Source of the DNA: CAJCJE01 sp036494465
GTDB taxonomy: Bacteria > Actinomycetota > Actinomycetes > Mycobacteriales > Pseudonocardiaceae
Assembly (NCBI GenBank): GCA_036494465.1
Contig: DASXOJ010000168.1
Span: forward strand, 1 to 64,000
Length of the DNA: 64,000 nucleotides
Reading direction: 5' to 3'
Part shown: positions 1-8,419 of the stretch, in pieces
How the letters are laid out: every line of letters begins with the position of its first letter
Numbering within the stretch: the stretch's first letter is position 1
Program-made: the position numbers and the translations under genes
The notes under the pieces: generated by a model
Told to the model about the DNA's origin: nothing
The model's input: only the letters and a program-made list of their open reading frames with translations
The model's database searches: none

Positions 1-249
1 TATGAAGATGGGGCCGATCTCGTTGTACGGTCCGGGATCCACACCCCGTCGGCTCGCCCACCGCCGTAGCGGCGCGTACGACACAAGCATGACTTCTTCG
101 TGTGGCTTGGTGCGGGTGAAGCAGCACCGCAGTGGGTTGCCCCCCTCGTCGTCGATCACCGGCACCGGTGGCTGTCCTGTGTCGTCCCGTTCACGCAACT
201 GCCGCAACATATCGGCAGCGAGCGGCCGGATCTCGTAACTTGCGGTCAT
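1..249 (-). CDS. DUF1203 domain protein, 5' part only (runs off the left edge)
   Basis: The reverse strand is open from an ATG at 249 to the window edge, giving 83 residues with no stop. It starts MTASYEIRPLAADMLRQL and contains DDEGGNPLRCC, LVSYAPLR and PYNEIGPIF, which I recognise as the conserved face of the DUF1203 family (about 160 residues when complete). So about the first half is present. The family's function is unknown; members are small cytoplasmic proteins. No Shine-Dalgarno stands out before the ATG. The gene points away from the degraded stretch on its right. The family call is fairly sure; nothing can be said about the missing C-terminus. Confidence 0.75.
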   Translation of the reverse strand, partial: MTASYEIRPLAADMLRQLRERDDTGQPPVPVIDDEGGNPLRCCFTRTKPHEEVMLVSYAPLRRWASRRGVDPGPYNEIGPIFI

Positions 250-520
250 GCGCACTATCGTGTCCGCTCAGGACGACGCGGTCTGGCAGAAAACCGACAT
301 CACGTTCGGACCAGTGGTCAGTGCCCGCTTGTTCGCGGCGCGATTGGTTGTTGGGCTCACACTGTACAGAGACGACGCAATGCGCGATGCATCCGGTTGA
401 GAGTCATCGGACGTCGTGACCGATGGTGCCGCCGAATGCGGTCATGACAACGTGGATGTTCGGCGAGATCGACGCCCGCAGCGCGGAGCGTACGGGGCCG
501 CGCAACGGCGCCGGCGTCCG

Positions 521-718
521 GACAAGTACGTTGGCCGCCCGGCGACTGTCTACATGCGCGAGGACCTGATCACGACAGAGGTGAGCGCGTTCTTCGCAGA
601 GCGAGTCTTCGGTTCGCAGCGACGGGAGAAGTTCTTCGCGAGCCTCACGCAGGTTGACGACTCCGCGCACCGCGACCGGCAGGCTCGGCTGGAACGGGTC
701 AATCGCAGAAACTGGCTC
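521..718 (+). pseudogene. Remnant of a large serine recombinase (zinc-ribbon / coiled-coil end)
   Basis: One forward frame reads GRPATVYMREDLITT, then SAFFAERVFGSQRREKF, then an Arg/Asp-rich helix (DDSAHRDRQARLERVNRR). Actinobacterial serine integrases have this order at the end of the recombinase zinc-ribbon domain: a YxRED motif, an FFxxRVFG helix, then a coiled coil. The catalytic resolvase domain and the zinc cysteines are absent, and the frame closes soon after. I read it as a dead fragment of an integrase, a sign of a former mobile element. The rest of 250-895 shows no convincing gene. Alternative: a chance open frame, though the motif order argues against that. Confidence 0.6.
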
Positions 719-895
719 CGAACTGTTGGCAGAGGGGGTGCCAGGTCGCATCAAACACCGAAATTCCGACTCTTTTCGGGCTCATCGCAGAAGAGGGTGT
801 AGTCGGGTCTGTCGGTTTTTGAGGTCGCCCGCACGGATTTTCACGCTCGGCTGCGCTCCTGTCCGGACGCGGCGAGACGTACGCCGGGGAACGAG

Positions 896-1354
896 TTATG
901 CACCGTCGTTGCCATCGCGCAGGGAATGGATCATCCTCTGCAGGATCCGGAACGCGCCTGACTGCTCGGTCTCGGTCAGGCCGGCCAGCATTCTGACCTC
1001 GACGGACCGGACCGCTAAGGTCGCCTTCTCGAGCCTCCGTCGGCCGCGAGGCGTGAGCCGCGTGGGAAGAACCTTTCCGACGGGTGCCTCCGAGGGCCTG
1101 GTCACGTGGCCCTCTCGTTCCAGGGCCTGGAGCAGCACGTTCATCGACTGCCGTGTCACGAACGCGCCCCGTGCCAGCTCGGAGTTCGACAAGCCCGGTC
1201 GTTGAGCCAGCAGCTCGAGGCAGGAGTAGTGCGTCACGCTCATCCCGAGCGGCCGCAGCACCTCCTCCATGGCTGCGCGGAGGGCGCTCGACGCCTCTTT
1301 CAACAGGTAGCCCAGTGACGTCTCCAGGTCGACGCCGACACCGTCTTGACTCAT
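896..1354 (-). CDS. MarR-family transcriptional regulator
   Basis: A 152-residue winged-helix protein of usual MarR length. The recognition region reads LSNSELARGAFVTRQSMNVLLQALE, followed by the wing (EREGHVTRPSEAPVGKVLPTRLT) and a C-terminal dimer helix. It is divergent from the VOC-fold gene at 1418. Two identical-format inverted repeats lie in the 63-bp gap, one covering its own start codon, so it probably represses itself and the VOC gene and releases on a small aromatic or antibiotic ligand (ligand inferred only from the family). The start is ATG 1354. Upstream of it the same frame stays open through the neighbour and into the broken P450, but that is antisense read-through. Confidence 0.85.
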   Translation of the reverse strand: MSQDGVGVDLETSLGYLLKEASSALRAAMEEVLRPLGMSVTHYSCLELLAQRPGLSNSELARGAFVTRQSMNVLLQALEREGHVTRPSEAPVGKVLPTRLTPRGRRRLEKATLAVRSVEVRMLAGLTETEQSGAFRILQRMIHSLRDGNDGA

Positions 1355-1398
1355 GTCAGTATTCTGACATAGATTGACCTGTGTCAGAAGACTGACAC
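1353..1398. promoter_or_regulatory. Twin MarR-type operators
   Basis: Two perfect inverted repeats of one format. ATGTCAG-N4-CTGACAT lies at 1353-1370 and GTGTCAG-N4-CTGACAC at 1381-1398, with centres 28 bp apart. Both fit TGTCAG-N4-CTGACA. The first covers the marR start codon and the second precedes the VOC gene's Shine-Dalgarno, so a dimer at each site would shut both divergent genes. Confidence 0.85.
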
Positions 1399-1417
1399 GT
1401 AAAGAAGGAGCATTGTC

Positions 1418-1786
1418 ATGCCCGCCACCGGCCCCGACTTCATCTCGCTCCAAGCGCGCGACCTCGACGCTTCGCAGGCGTTCTACGAGCAGTACCTCGG
1501 CCTCGTCCGCTCGCAGGCCGGACCTCCGCACGCCGTCGTCTTCGAGACGACGCCCATCGCGTTCGCACTCCGCGACGTCGTTCCCGGCACCGATCTCGCA
1601 TCCGTTGCTCAGCCCGGCATCGGTGCCGCGATCTGGCTCCACGCCACAGACGTGCAGGCCGTTCACGACGCTCTCGTCGCCGACGGTCACACCATCGTCT
1701 CCGCACCGATCGACGGCCCCTTCGGTCGGACATTCACCTTCGCCGACCCCGACGGTTACCAGGTCACTCTCCACGACCGCGCCTGA
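1418..1786 (+). CDS. VOC-superfamily (glyoxalase/bleomycin-resistance fold) protein
   Basis: A 122-residue single-module VOC protein. It has the first beta-alpha unit (FISLQARDLDASQAFYEQYLGL) and the closing strand (FTFADPDGYQVTLHD). In such proteins a metal site or drug-binding cleft forms between two modules, so the active form is probably a dimer. A clean Shine-Dalgarno (AAGAAGGAG) precedes ATG 1418. Control by the divergent MarR regulator suggests a detoxifying or ring-cleaving role towards the regulator's ligand. The substrate cannot be told; the second His and the Glu typical of metal-dependent members are not obvious. Confidence 0.8.
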   Translation: MPATGPDFISLQARDLDASQAFYEQYLGLVRSQAGPPHAVVFETTPIAFALRDVVPGTDLASVAQPGIGAAIWLHATDVQAVHDALVADGHTIVSAPIDGPFGRTFTFADPDGYQVTLHDRA

Positions 1787-1919
1787 TAGGCCGCCCGAGA
1801 CTCGAGAATCCCGGGCGCTTGGGGTGGATGGAGTGTGACGTCGAGCCGTGCCGGTCGTGGTTCCGCGCGTCGAGAGCCGGGTAGCACCCGACGTCACCGT
1901 GGGTGCGGGCGTCGCCTGC

Positions 1920-2030
1920 GCTGATCTGACCACCTTCTGCCGACTCGACGAACTCGGACTCGGGGTCACCGGCCAACGACTCGACCCCGACTGTGCCGTC
2001 CTCGCCTGCCGCGTGGTTGAACCTGACCAG
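1920..2030 (+). pseudogene. Probable N-terminal scrap of an ISL3-family transposase
   Basis: A forward frame reads TTFCRLDELGLGVTGQRLD, then AVLACRVVEPDQ, which resembles the start of actinobacterial ISL3 transposases just before their zinc-finger cysteines. In the next frame GCGSEGSLRVR may continue it, implying a one-base slip. Nothing of the DDE catalytic part is present. It abuts the 3' end of the broken P450. Recognition is from memory of the family, so confidence is moderate. Confidence 0.45.
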
Positions 2031-2067
2031 GGGCTGCGGGTCGGAGGGATCGCTGCGGGTTCGGTGC

Positions 2068-3013
2068 TTACCAGGTAACCCGGTAGCGTGCGGACGCCGT
2101 AGTTGATCGCGTGGGTGTCCATCGGGACCTCGTTCAACGGGACGGCGAGGCGCAGATCGGGGAAGCGCTGGAACAGTTGCGGCAGGATGGTCTTCAGTTC
2201 GGCGCGGGCGATGTTCTGGCCGAGGCACTGGTGTACCCCGAAGCCGAAGGCGAGGTGGCGGCTGCTCTGCCGGTCGAAGTCGGGAACGTCGGGGTTGTCG
2301 AACGTCCTGGGGTCACGGTTGGCGGCAGGCATCGCGACGACGACGAGGTCGCCCTTGGCGATCTGGGCTCCGCCGAACTCGAGGTCCTCCTTGGCGACCC
2401 TGCCCAGTCCGAACTGGACGATGGTGAGGTAACGCAGCAGTTCCTCGACGGCCGGGCCGATACGGCTCGGATCCTCGACGATCTGCCTGCGCTGCTCGGG
2501 ATGGGTGAGCAGAGTCAGCGTGGACAGGCCGATCATGGCCATGGTGGTGTCGTGCCCGGCGAACAGCAGCAGAACGCCGATGTTGGCCAGGTCCCTGTCG
2601 TTGAGGATCGAGTCACCCCGGTCGACACCGCGGATCAGGTCGGCGAGCAGACCCGGTGAGTCGGGGGCCCTGCGGATGGCGGCGATCAGGTCGGTGATGT
2701 AGTTGATCAGCCAGCGGGCACCCTTGCCGCGCTGCGCCGGGGTTTTGCTGGTGTCCATCATCGCTTCGGTGGCGTGGTGGAAGCCATCTCGGTCGGCGTA
2801 GGGGACGCCGAGCAGCTCGCAGATGATCAGGCACGGTATCGGCAGGGTCAGGTTCTCGATGAGGTCGACGGGCTTGGGGCCGCTGGCGATCGCGTCGAGG
2901 TGTTCGGTGACGATCCGGTCGAGGTAGGGCTGGAGGTTGGCCTGGATGCTCTTGGGCGTGAATCGGCCGGTGAGCAGGCGACGGTACTGGTTGTGCTCTG
3001 GCTCGTCCATCAT
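2068..3013 (-). pseudogene. Cytochrome P450, N-terminally truncated and shifted by one base at its end
   Basis: Homology to bacterial soluble P450s begins at about MMDEPEHNQYRRLLTG. It keeps the I-helix (LLFAGHDTT), the ExxR helix (EELLR) and the heme loop (FGFGVHQCLGQ, with the Cys ligand). The first 80-90 residues of a roughly 400-residue enzyme are missing: from about 3030 on the sequence no longer matches. At the 3' end the usual final LPVTW-stop is present one base out of frame. An extra C in the run at 79-81 of 2000 (2079-2081 forward) makes the frame read LPGYLVS and miss the TAA at 2070-2068. Both defects make a working enzyme unlikely. The remnant lies next to transposase-like and unknown gene scraps. 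Confidence 0.8.
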
Positions 3014-3033
3014 GACGAACCCGCCGTCGAGCA

Positions 3034-3192
3034 GTCGAGCAGATCGACCCCGAATCGGGCTATGCCCCGCGCGGCGGTACCGACCTGCGCACCGAGATCA
3101 GTTGCCTGGTGGCGGATGCCCGCGCGTTCACCACGTCACCGGTCGTCGCACGGACCGTCGAACTGCTGACTGGGCTCACCCCGACTGGCTGA
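3034..3192 (+). pseudogene. Unrecognised C-terminal coding remnant
   Basis: A forward frame of about 52 codons ends at TGA 3190-3192. It has protein-like composition: IDPESGYAPRGGTDLRTEI, then a helix around ADARAFTTSP and VVARTVELLTGL. It has no start codon of its own and is cut at the same point (about 3030) where P450 homology stops, so it looks like the tail of a different gene joined to the P450 by a deletion. I do not recognise the family. It may be chance. Confidence 0.3.
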
Positions 3193-3614
3193 CCTGCCCG
3201 GCCCGGGGTCGGGAACCGTTGCACCTACCGGCGTAATGCGACGCTCCGCGTCACCTGTTCACCATCATGAACGGCGCACATAAATTAAGAATCAGAGGAT
3301 TCTCCGAACGGTCATTCACAGTTGACATCGTGAAATCAGCAGAAATGGCGTCTTGACCAGATCAATCAAGCCGATTACCGTCATCCGGTAGACGTATTGA
3401 AAGGTTTCAAGTCTAAGGGTGGTCACGACACCGCCGGCTATGGCCGTGTGTCGAGTTAGCCGATGTCGAAGCCGGCCCGGGTTTGTGCGGCAGCGGCTTG
3501 TATGGGCGGGATTCGCCGACACCTACCTTTTCGGCCGCTCCGAACGGAAGTCACCACGCCATCGATCTGCAATGTGTCCGGTCGTCGTACGCATAAGTGA
3601 GACGGGGAGAACAG
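3193..3614. other. Intergenic region upstream of the rhamnosidase; lower GC, regulatory
   Basis: No convincing gene is seen. Composition is clearly more AT-rich than the flanks between about 3260 and 3420, as expected of a promoter region. It contains a LacI-style palindrome (separate entry) and a TTGACA at 3322-3327 without a good partner -10. Confidence 0.6.
3397..3410. promoter_or_regulatory. LacI-type operator candidate before the rhamnosidase gene
   Basis: TTGAAA-GG-TTTCAA, with perfect 6-bp arms, lies about 205 bp upstream of the GH78 start. The shape (TTGAAA, two S bases, TTTCAA) is the classic site format for LacI/GalR-family sugar repressors in actinobacteria. No lacI gene is in the window, so the regulator would act from elsewhere. 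Confidence 0.55.
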
Positions 3615-6600
3615 ATGCGTCGGATGGTCATGCTTGTGAGTGCGATCGCCGTCGCGACCACGACATTGTTCAGCGCCGGACCGCTGCCCGCCGCCGCGGT
3701 GTCGCCCCGGGTCGAGGTCGGCCACCTTCAGGTCGACTGGGCGTCCGACCCCCTGGGTATCGACGATCCGCATCCGTCGCTGAGCTGGCAGCTGGGCTCG
3801 ACGGCGAACGATGAGCGTCAGACCGCGTACCAGATTCTGGTGGCCAGCACGCCGCAGGACCTGGTGCCCGGCCGCGCGGACGTCTGGGACTCCGGTCGGG
3901 TCACCTCCTCGGCGTCGGTCGGCATCGCCTACGCGGGCCCCGCGCTGCGTTCCAGCAGCCGCTACTACTGGACCGTGGAAGTATGGGACGCGCAGGCACA
4001 GTCATCCGGCTGGGCGGCCTCGGCCTGGTGGGAGATGGGCCTGCTGTCCACCGCCGACTGGGCGGGCGCCCAGTGGATCAGCCCGGACACCGCGGCGCTG
4101 GACACCTGGTCGGACTGTGTCCTCGACGCCGATTTCACCATCAAACACGGCGCGGCCAGCCTGGTGTTCCGCGCGCAGGACGCGAACAACCTCTACTTGT
4201 GGCAGGTCAACTCCGAACTCGACCCAGGCGAGGTCGTCCTGCGCCCGCACGTCGAAGTCAACGGCTCGTTTCGGCACCTCGTGCCGGACGTCAACATCAG
4301 CAACCTGATCACCCAGTCGAACCTGGGCGAGCAACACCATCTGCGCATCGAGGCCGACGGCCCGACGATCACCACCTGGATCGACGGCACCCAGGTCGAC
4401 CAGTTGACCGACTCGACCTTCAGCACCGGCCGGATCGGCTTCCGCGTCGGTGACTCCACAGAGGACTCGCTCTACGACAACCTCGCCGTGCACAGCCTCG
4501 GCGGCGCGCCGTTGTTCAGCGACGACGTCAGCGCGAACCCGGACCCGAACTTCCCGAACACTCCGGTCAGCGGCGGCCAGCTCGAACCCGGCAGCGGCAT
4601 CACCTTGCTCAACCCGAACCCGACCTCGCCGTTGCTGCGCAGGACCTTCACCCTCGGCAACGACATCGTCAGCGCCCGCGCCTACGTCGACGGGCTCGGT
4701 TTCGACGAGTTGCATATCAACGGCAGCACCATCGGCGATGACGTGCTCAGCCCCGCCGACACGCCCTACCAGCAACGCGACCTCTACCAGACCTATGACA
4801 TCACCAGCCAGCTGCGTACGGGCGCCAACACGGCCGGTATCTGGCTCGGCCGGGGCTACGGCCCGAATTTCAGCCCGTACGGATTCCGCTGGACCGGGCC
4901 AGAACAGGCCATCATGCTGATCGCGGTCAATTACGCGAACGGCACTCACCAGACCGTCGCCACCGGCCCCGACTGGACCTTCTCGACCAGCCCGATCACC
5001 GCGAACGACATCTATGACGGCGAGAACTACGACGCCCGCCTGTCCCAACCCGGTTGGGATACACCGGGTTTCGACGCATCGACCTGGCAACCGGTCACGA
5101 TGGTCGCCGCGCCGGGAGGCACGATGCGCGCGGATGACGTGCCGCCGGTGCGTGTCGCGCAGACCCTGAAGCCGGTCGCGATGACCCAACCCGCACCGGG
5201 CGAGTACATCTTCGACCTCGGTCAGGACATCGCGGGCTGGGAACAGTTGCACGTCACCGGCCCGGCAGGCACGACGGTGCAGCTGCGCACGGCGGAGAAC
5301 CTCAACGCCGACGGCACCCTCGACACCACGACCAACCGCAACGCCGCCGCGACCGACCACTACACCCTGGCCGGCACGGGCGCGGTCGAGACCTACCAGC
5401 CGCGCTTCGTCTACCACGGTTTCCGCTACGTCGAGGTCACCGGCTACCCGGGCACGCCAACCCTGGGCTCGATCACCGGGCAGATCGTGCACGCCGACGT
5501 CACCAGCACCAGCACCTTCACCTCCTCCGATCCGCTGCTCAACCAGATCTGGCAGAACAACACCCGGACCATGCTCAACAACTCGATGAGCGTCCCCACC
5601 GACAATCCGGTCCGCGACGAGCGCACCCCACCGGGCATGGACGTACAGGCCTACCACGACGCGTCCATCCGCGAGTTCGGTATGGACCGCTTCTACGCCA
5701 ACTACCTCGCCGACATGCCACCGGGAACCGCGTTGCCCAACGACAGCGGCAACGCGCAGAACCCGGACATGGGCGGCGACCAGATCTCGCTGGCCTGGCA
5801 GCTCTACCAGCAGTACGGCGACCGAGCCACCCTGGCTGCCCAGTACCCGGCGATGAAAGCCTTCGTCGACACCAACGCCGCCAACGCGCCTGGCTACATC
5901 TGGCCCGCCGACCACGGCTTCGGCGACTGGTGCCCACCGGTGTACGGCGCTGGTGTGAATGGCGGGCTGGGCAGCCCCGGCGTCGGTTCCTGCGGCAGTG
6001 AGGTCTCCGTTGTCAACACGGCACTGTCCTACCTTCAGGCGCATGACCTGGCACTGGCCGCGGCAGCGCTGGGCAACTCCGCCGACGTCGCCCACTACAC
6101 CACGCTCGGGGACGCCATCGCGAGTGCCTTCAACGCCACGTTCCTCAACGCGGCGCACAACGGCTACGCCGACGGCAGGCAAACCACCAGCATTCTCCCG
6201 CTGGCCTTCGGGATGGTGCCCGCCGCCGATGTCACCGCCGTCGGCAACCAGTTGGTGAACACCATTCTGGTCACCGACAACGGCCACCTCGACACCGGCA
6301 TCTTCGGCACCCGCTATCTGATGGACGCGTTGACCGCGATCGGCCGCCCGGATGTGGCGATGACCGTGCTCGACCAGACCAGCTACCCCGGATTCGGTTA
6401 CGAGATCAGCCAAGGCGCCACCACCGACTGGGAACAGTGGACCTATGCGTCCAACATGGAATCTCACGACCACGCCATGTTCGCGGGCATCAACGCCTCG
6501 TTCTACACCGACCTGGCCGGGATCACCGCGACCGCACCGGGTTACGCGGCGATCAGCATCGCGCCCCAGATCCCGGCGGGCCTGAACCACGTGGCCGCTT

Positions 6601-6827
6601 CGATCTCGACCGTGCGCGGCACCGTGTCCTCGGCGTGGACGCGGACCGGTCAGTCGTTCCAGTTGGACGTGACGGTTCCGGTCAACACCACGGCGACCGT
6701 CAGCGTGCCGCTGTTCGGCGCTTCCGCGAACACGACACGGGCAACGCCCGGTGCGACGTTCGCGCGGATCGAGAACGGTTGTGCCGAATACCGGATCGGT
6801 TCCGGGCATTGGCGATTCACCCGCTGA
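3615..6827 (+). CDS. Secreted GH78 alpha-L-rhamnosidase
   Basis: Exported inverting glycosidase that removes terminal alpha-L-rhamnose from plant glycosides or polysaccharide side chains. ATG 3615 is preferred: GGGGAG sits 5 nt before it and a signal peptide follows (MRRMVMLVSAIAVATTTLFS, cleavage near AAA-VSPRVEVG). The in-frame GTG at 3597 lacks a ribosome site. The protein is 1070 residues. After an N-terminal beta-sandwich there is a laminin-G/concanavalin-like insert (about 170-300), a sandwich domain, the (alpha/alpha)6 barrel and a C-terminal beta domain. The barrel has the family acid-region motif TDNPVRDERTPPGMD, keeping the Glu and the Asp seven residues on, and a later WEQW segment. 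A broken esterase gene follows, so the pair once formed a pectin/rhamnoside utilisation unit. Confidence 0.9.
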   Translation: MRRMVMLVSAIAVATTTLFSAGPLPAAAVSPRVEVGHLQVDWASDPLGIDDPHPSLSWQLGSTANDERQTAYQILVASTPQDLVPGRADVWDSGRVTSSASVGIAYAGPALRSSSRYYWTVEVWDAQAQSSGWAASAWWEMGLLSTADWAGAQWISPDTAALDTWSDCVLDADFTIKHGAASLVFRAQDANNLYLWQVNSELDPGEVVLRPHVEVNGSFRHLVPDVNISNLITQSNLGEQHHLRIEADGPTITTWIDGTQVDQLTDSTFSTGRIGFRVGDSTEDSLYDNLAVHSLGGAPLFSDDVSANPDPNFPNTPVSGGQLEPGSGITLLNPNPTSPLLRRTFTLGNDIVSARAYVDGLGFDELHINGSTIGDDVLSPADTPYQQRDLYQTYDITSQLRTGANTAGIWLGRGYGPNFSPYGFRWTGPEQAIMLIAVNYANGTHQTVATGPDWTFSTSPITANDIYDGENYDARLSQPGWDTPGFDASTWQPVTMVAAPGGTMRADDVPPVRVAQTLKPVAMTQPAPGEYIFDLGQDIAGWEQLHVTGPAGTTVQLRTAENLNADGTLDTTTNRNAAATDHYTLAGTGAVETYQPRFVYHGFRYVEVTGYPGTPTLGSITGQIVHADVTSTSTFTSSDPLLNQIWQNNTRTMLNNSMSVPTDNPVRDERTPPGMDVQAYHDASIREFGMDRFYANYLADMPPGTALPNDSGNAQNPDMGGDQISLAWQLYQQYGDRATLAAQYPAMKAFVDTNAANAPGYIWPADHGFGDWCPPVYGAGVNGGLGSPGVGSCGSEVSVVNTALSYLQAHDLALAAAALGNSADVAHYTTLGDAIASAFNATFLNAAHNGYADGRQTTSILPLAFGMVPAADVTAVGNQLVNTILVTDNGHLDTGIFGTRYLMDALTAIGRPDVAMTVLDQTSYPGFGYEISQGATTDWEQWTYASNMESHDHAMFAGINASFYTDLAGITATAPGYAAISIAPQIPAGLNHVAASISTVRGTVSSAWTRTGQSFQLDVTVPVNTTATVSVPLFGASANTTRATPGATFARIENGCAEYRIGSGHWRFTR

Positions 6828-6913
6828 CGCAGCGTCTCGCCCTGCTCCGCCGCACGGTCTGACACGGCCCGCGACGACCACGTCGACACCCACCGGGACC
6901 GGAGGTTCGTGAT

Positions 6914-7284
6914 ATGACAGCCAAACCTCGCAGAGCAGTGCGGTTGGCATGTGCGCTGGCCAGATCATCCAACTGGACAAGCAGATCATCGCGCAGGCGC
7001 ACGCCACTGGTGTCCGCGTGCTCGGCGGCACACTCACCCCGATTCAGGGCTCGTCGTACTACTCACCGGCAACGGAGGCGATCCGAGAACAACTCAACAC
7101 CTGGATTCGCACCAGCGGGGCGTTCGACGCCGTAGTGGACTTCGACGCGGCCACGCGCGACCCCGCCGACCCCCTGCAACTCCGGCCCAGCTACGACTCG
7201 GGGGACCATCTGCACCCCAACGACGCAGGCTACCAGGCGATGGCGGCCGCGGTGCCAATCAACGACTTGGCGATACGGCGCTGA
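6914..7284 (+). pseudogene. SGNH/GDSL esterase with an internal deletion
   Basis: A good ribosome site (ACCGGAGG) precedes ATG 6914, and the first codons (MTAKPRRAVRLACALA) look like the start of a signal peptide. After about 15 codons the coding signal jumps to another frame, which gives the end of an SGNH hydrolase: IIAQAHATGVRVLGGTLTPI, then SGDHLHPNDAGYQAMA, which contains the catalytic Asp-His block. The GDS nucleophile block and roughly 250 residues are missing. An internal deletion that also shifted the frame explains this. Intact relatives deacetylate or cleave plant polysaccharides, consistent with the rhamnosidase just upstream. Confidence 0.75.
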
Positions 7285-7327
7285 CCTGGCATCCCGCCGG
7301 GACGGAGCGGGGCGCTCCGCGCGGAGG

Positions 7328-7756
7328 CTAGGCGGAGACCTCCGGATTGGCGACGCTTGCCAGGGTTTCGGCCAGTACCAGCGGGTTGAGGTAATCGCGG
7401 TAGGAAACGACCAGGCCATCCCGGATCCGGAGCACGGCGATGATGGTCTGGTGCAGGGGCGCACCGGTGGGGACGACGGTGCCGTGGGCGTCGTACTCGA
7501 CGATCACCACTTCCGGGTCGGTGGTCTCGTGGATCACGATGTTGCGGTACTCGTCGAACCTGACCAGGTTGCCGGCCTGGCCGGTGAGGAACTCGCGGAG
7601 TTGTTCGCGGCCCTGCACGCGGTCGGGGACACCGGCTGGCCGGTAGGGCCACTCGACGTAGCCGTCCGGGGCGATCAGGTTCACGAATGTTTCGGTGTCC
7701 TGCGCGCGGCCCGCGCGCAGGACCCGCTCGACGACCTCACGTGACGTGGCGGCCAT
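7328..7756 (-). CDS. SnoaL-like (NTF2-fold) protein
   Basis: A 142-residue single-domain protein with the SnoaL/NTF2-like pattern: an N-terminal helix (REVVERVLRAGRAQDTETFV), then LIAPDGYVEWPYRP and a C-terminal sheet ending at RDGLVVSYRDYLNPL. Such cone-shaped proteins act as cyclases, isomerases or hydrolases, or only bind a ligand. A strong AAAGGAG precedes ATG 7756. It is divergent from a TetR gene with a 39-bp palindrome between them, so it is almost surely that regulator's target. The substrate is unknown. Confidence 0.8.
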   Translation of the reverse strand: MAATSREVVERVLRAGRAQDTETFVNLIAPDGYVEWPYRPAGVPDRVQGREQLREFLTGQAGNLVRFDEYRNIVIHETTDPEVVIVEYDAHGTVVPTGAPLHQTIIAVLRIRDGLVVSYRDYLNPLVLAETLASVANPEVSA

Positions 7757-7766
7757 AACCGCTCCT

Positions 7767-7805
7767 TTCGTTGAACGCTTGTTGATTGAACAAGCGTAGA
7801 ACGAA
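7767..7805. promoter_or_regulatory. 39-bp two-tier TetR operator
   Basis: Outer arms TTCGTT (7767-7772) and AACGAA (7800-7805) enclose inner arms CGCTTGTT (7776-7783) and AACAAGCG (7789-7796), all perfect, around a GATTG centre. It lies between the divergent SnoaL-like and tetR genes, about 10 bp upstream of the former's ribosome site. The length would suit two overlapping dimers, as for QacR-type binding. Confidence 0.85.
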
Positions 7806-7840
7806 ACTGCCCATTCGGTCAACGGTCGTAGAATCAACGC

Positions 7841-8419
7841 ATGGCTGAACCGAGCGCCCGCCCCACCAGGGCGCAGCAGCGCCGCCAGAGCGAGGAGCGC
7901 ATCCTGGCCGCGGCCCGCCAGACCTTCGCCGAACTCGGTTACGACCGGACCACGATCCGCGCGGTGGCCTCGGCCGCCGGTGTCGACGCCGGACTGGTCA
8001 TGCACTACTTCGGCAGCAAGGATCTGCTCTTCGCCCGCGCCGCCGAAGTGCCCGCCAACGAGTTGCCAAGCGGCACCTCGGACGAAGTGGCCGAGGCGCT
8101 GCTCAGGTCGCTGGGCAGGCGCCTGGCCGGCGAGCCGACGGCTTCCCTGGCCGTGCTGCGCTCGATCCTCACCAACGCCGACGCCGCCGATCGTTACCGG
8201 GCCGCCGGAGAGCCTCAGCTGAACCAGTTGACCGAGGCGATCCCGACATCCGACGCGGGCCTGCGTGCGAGCCTGCTCAGCGCGATCGTGCACGGCGTGA
8301 TCGCCGAGCGGTACCTGCTGAACCTCACGCATCTGGCGGACGCCTCGCCCGAGCAGATCATCGACCTGCTACGCCCGTGCTTCCAAAGCCTGGCCACGGC
8401 CCCATCGGCCGAACAGTAG
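7841..8419 (+). CDS. TetR-family transcriptional regulator
   Basis: A 192-residue TetR repressor. The N-terminal HTH spans about residues 18-62 (ILAAARQTFAELGYDRTTIR, then a recognition helix in VDAGLVMHYFGSKDLL), followed by an all-helical ligand domain with the DUF/TetR_C end LIDLLRPCF-like. It is divergent from the SnoaL-like gene with a long palindrome in the shared 84-bp gap, so it probably controls both. No ribosome site precedes ATG 7841, so the message may be leaderless. The inducer is unknown. Confidence 0.88.
   Translation: MAEPSARPTRAQQRRQSEERILAAARQTFAELGYDRTTIRAVASAAGVDAGLVMHYFGSKDLLFARAAEVPANELPSGTSDEVAEALLRSLGRRLAGEPTASLAVLRSILTNADAADRYRAAGEPQLNQLTEAIPTSDAGLRASLLSAIVHGVIAERYLLNLTHLADASPEQIIDLLRPCFQSLATAPSAEQ

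Noticed and set aside
896..3013. Minus-strand open frame of about 705 codons
   Set aside because: It joins the P450 remnant, antisense of the VOC gene and the true marR gene only because no stop occurs in high-GC antisense. Homology shows separate genes.
4002..7037. About 1000-codon open frame antisense to the rhamnosidase
   Set aside because: Gly/Val/Arg-rich composition without any domain is typical of a third-position shadow in GC-rich DNA.
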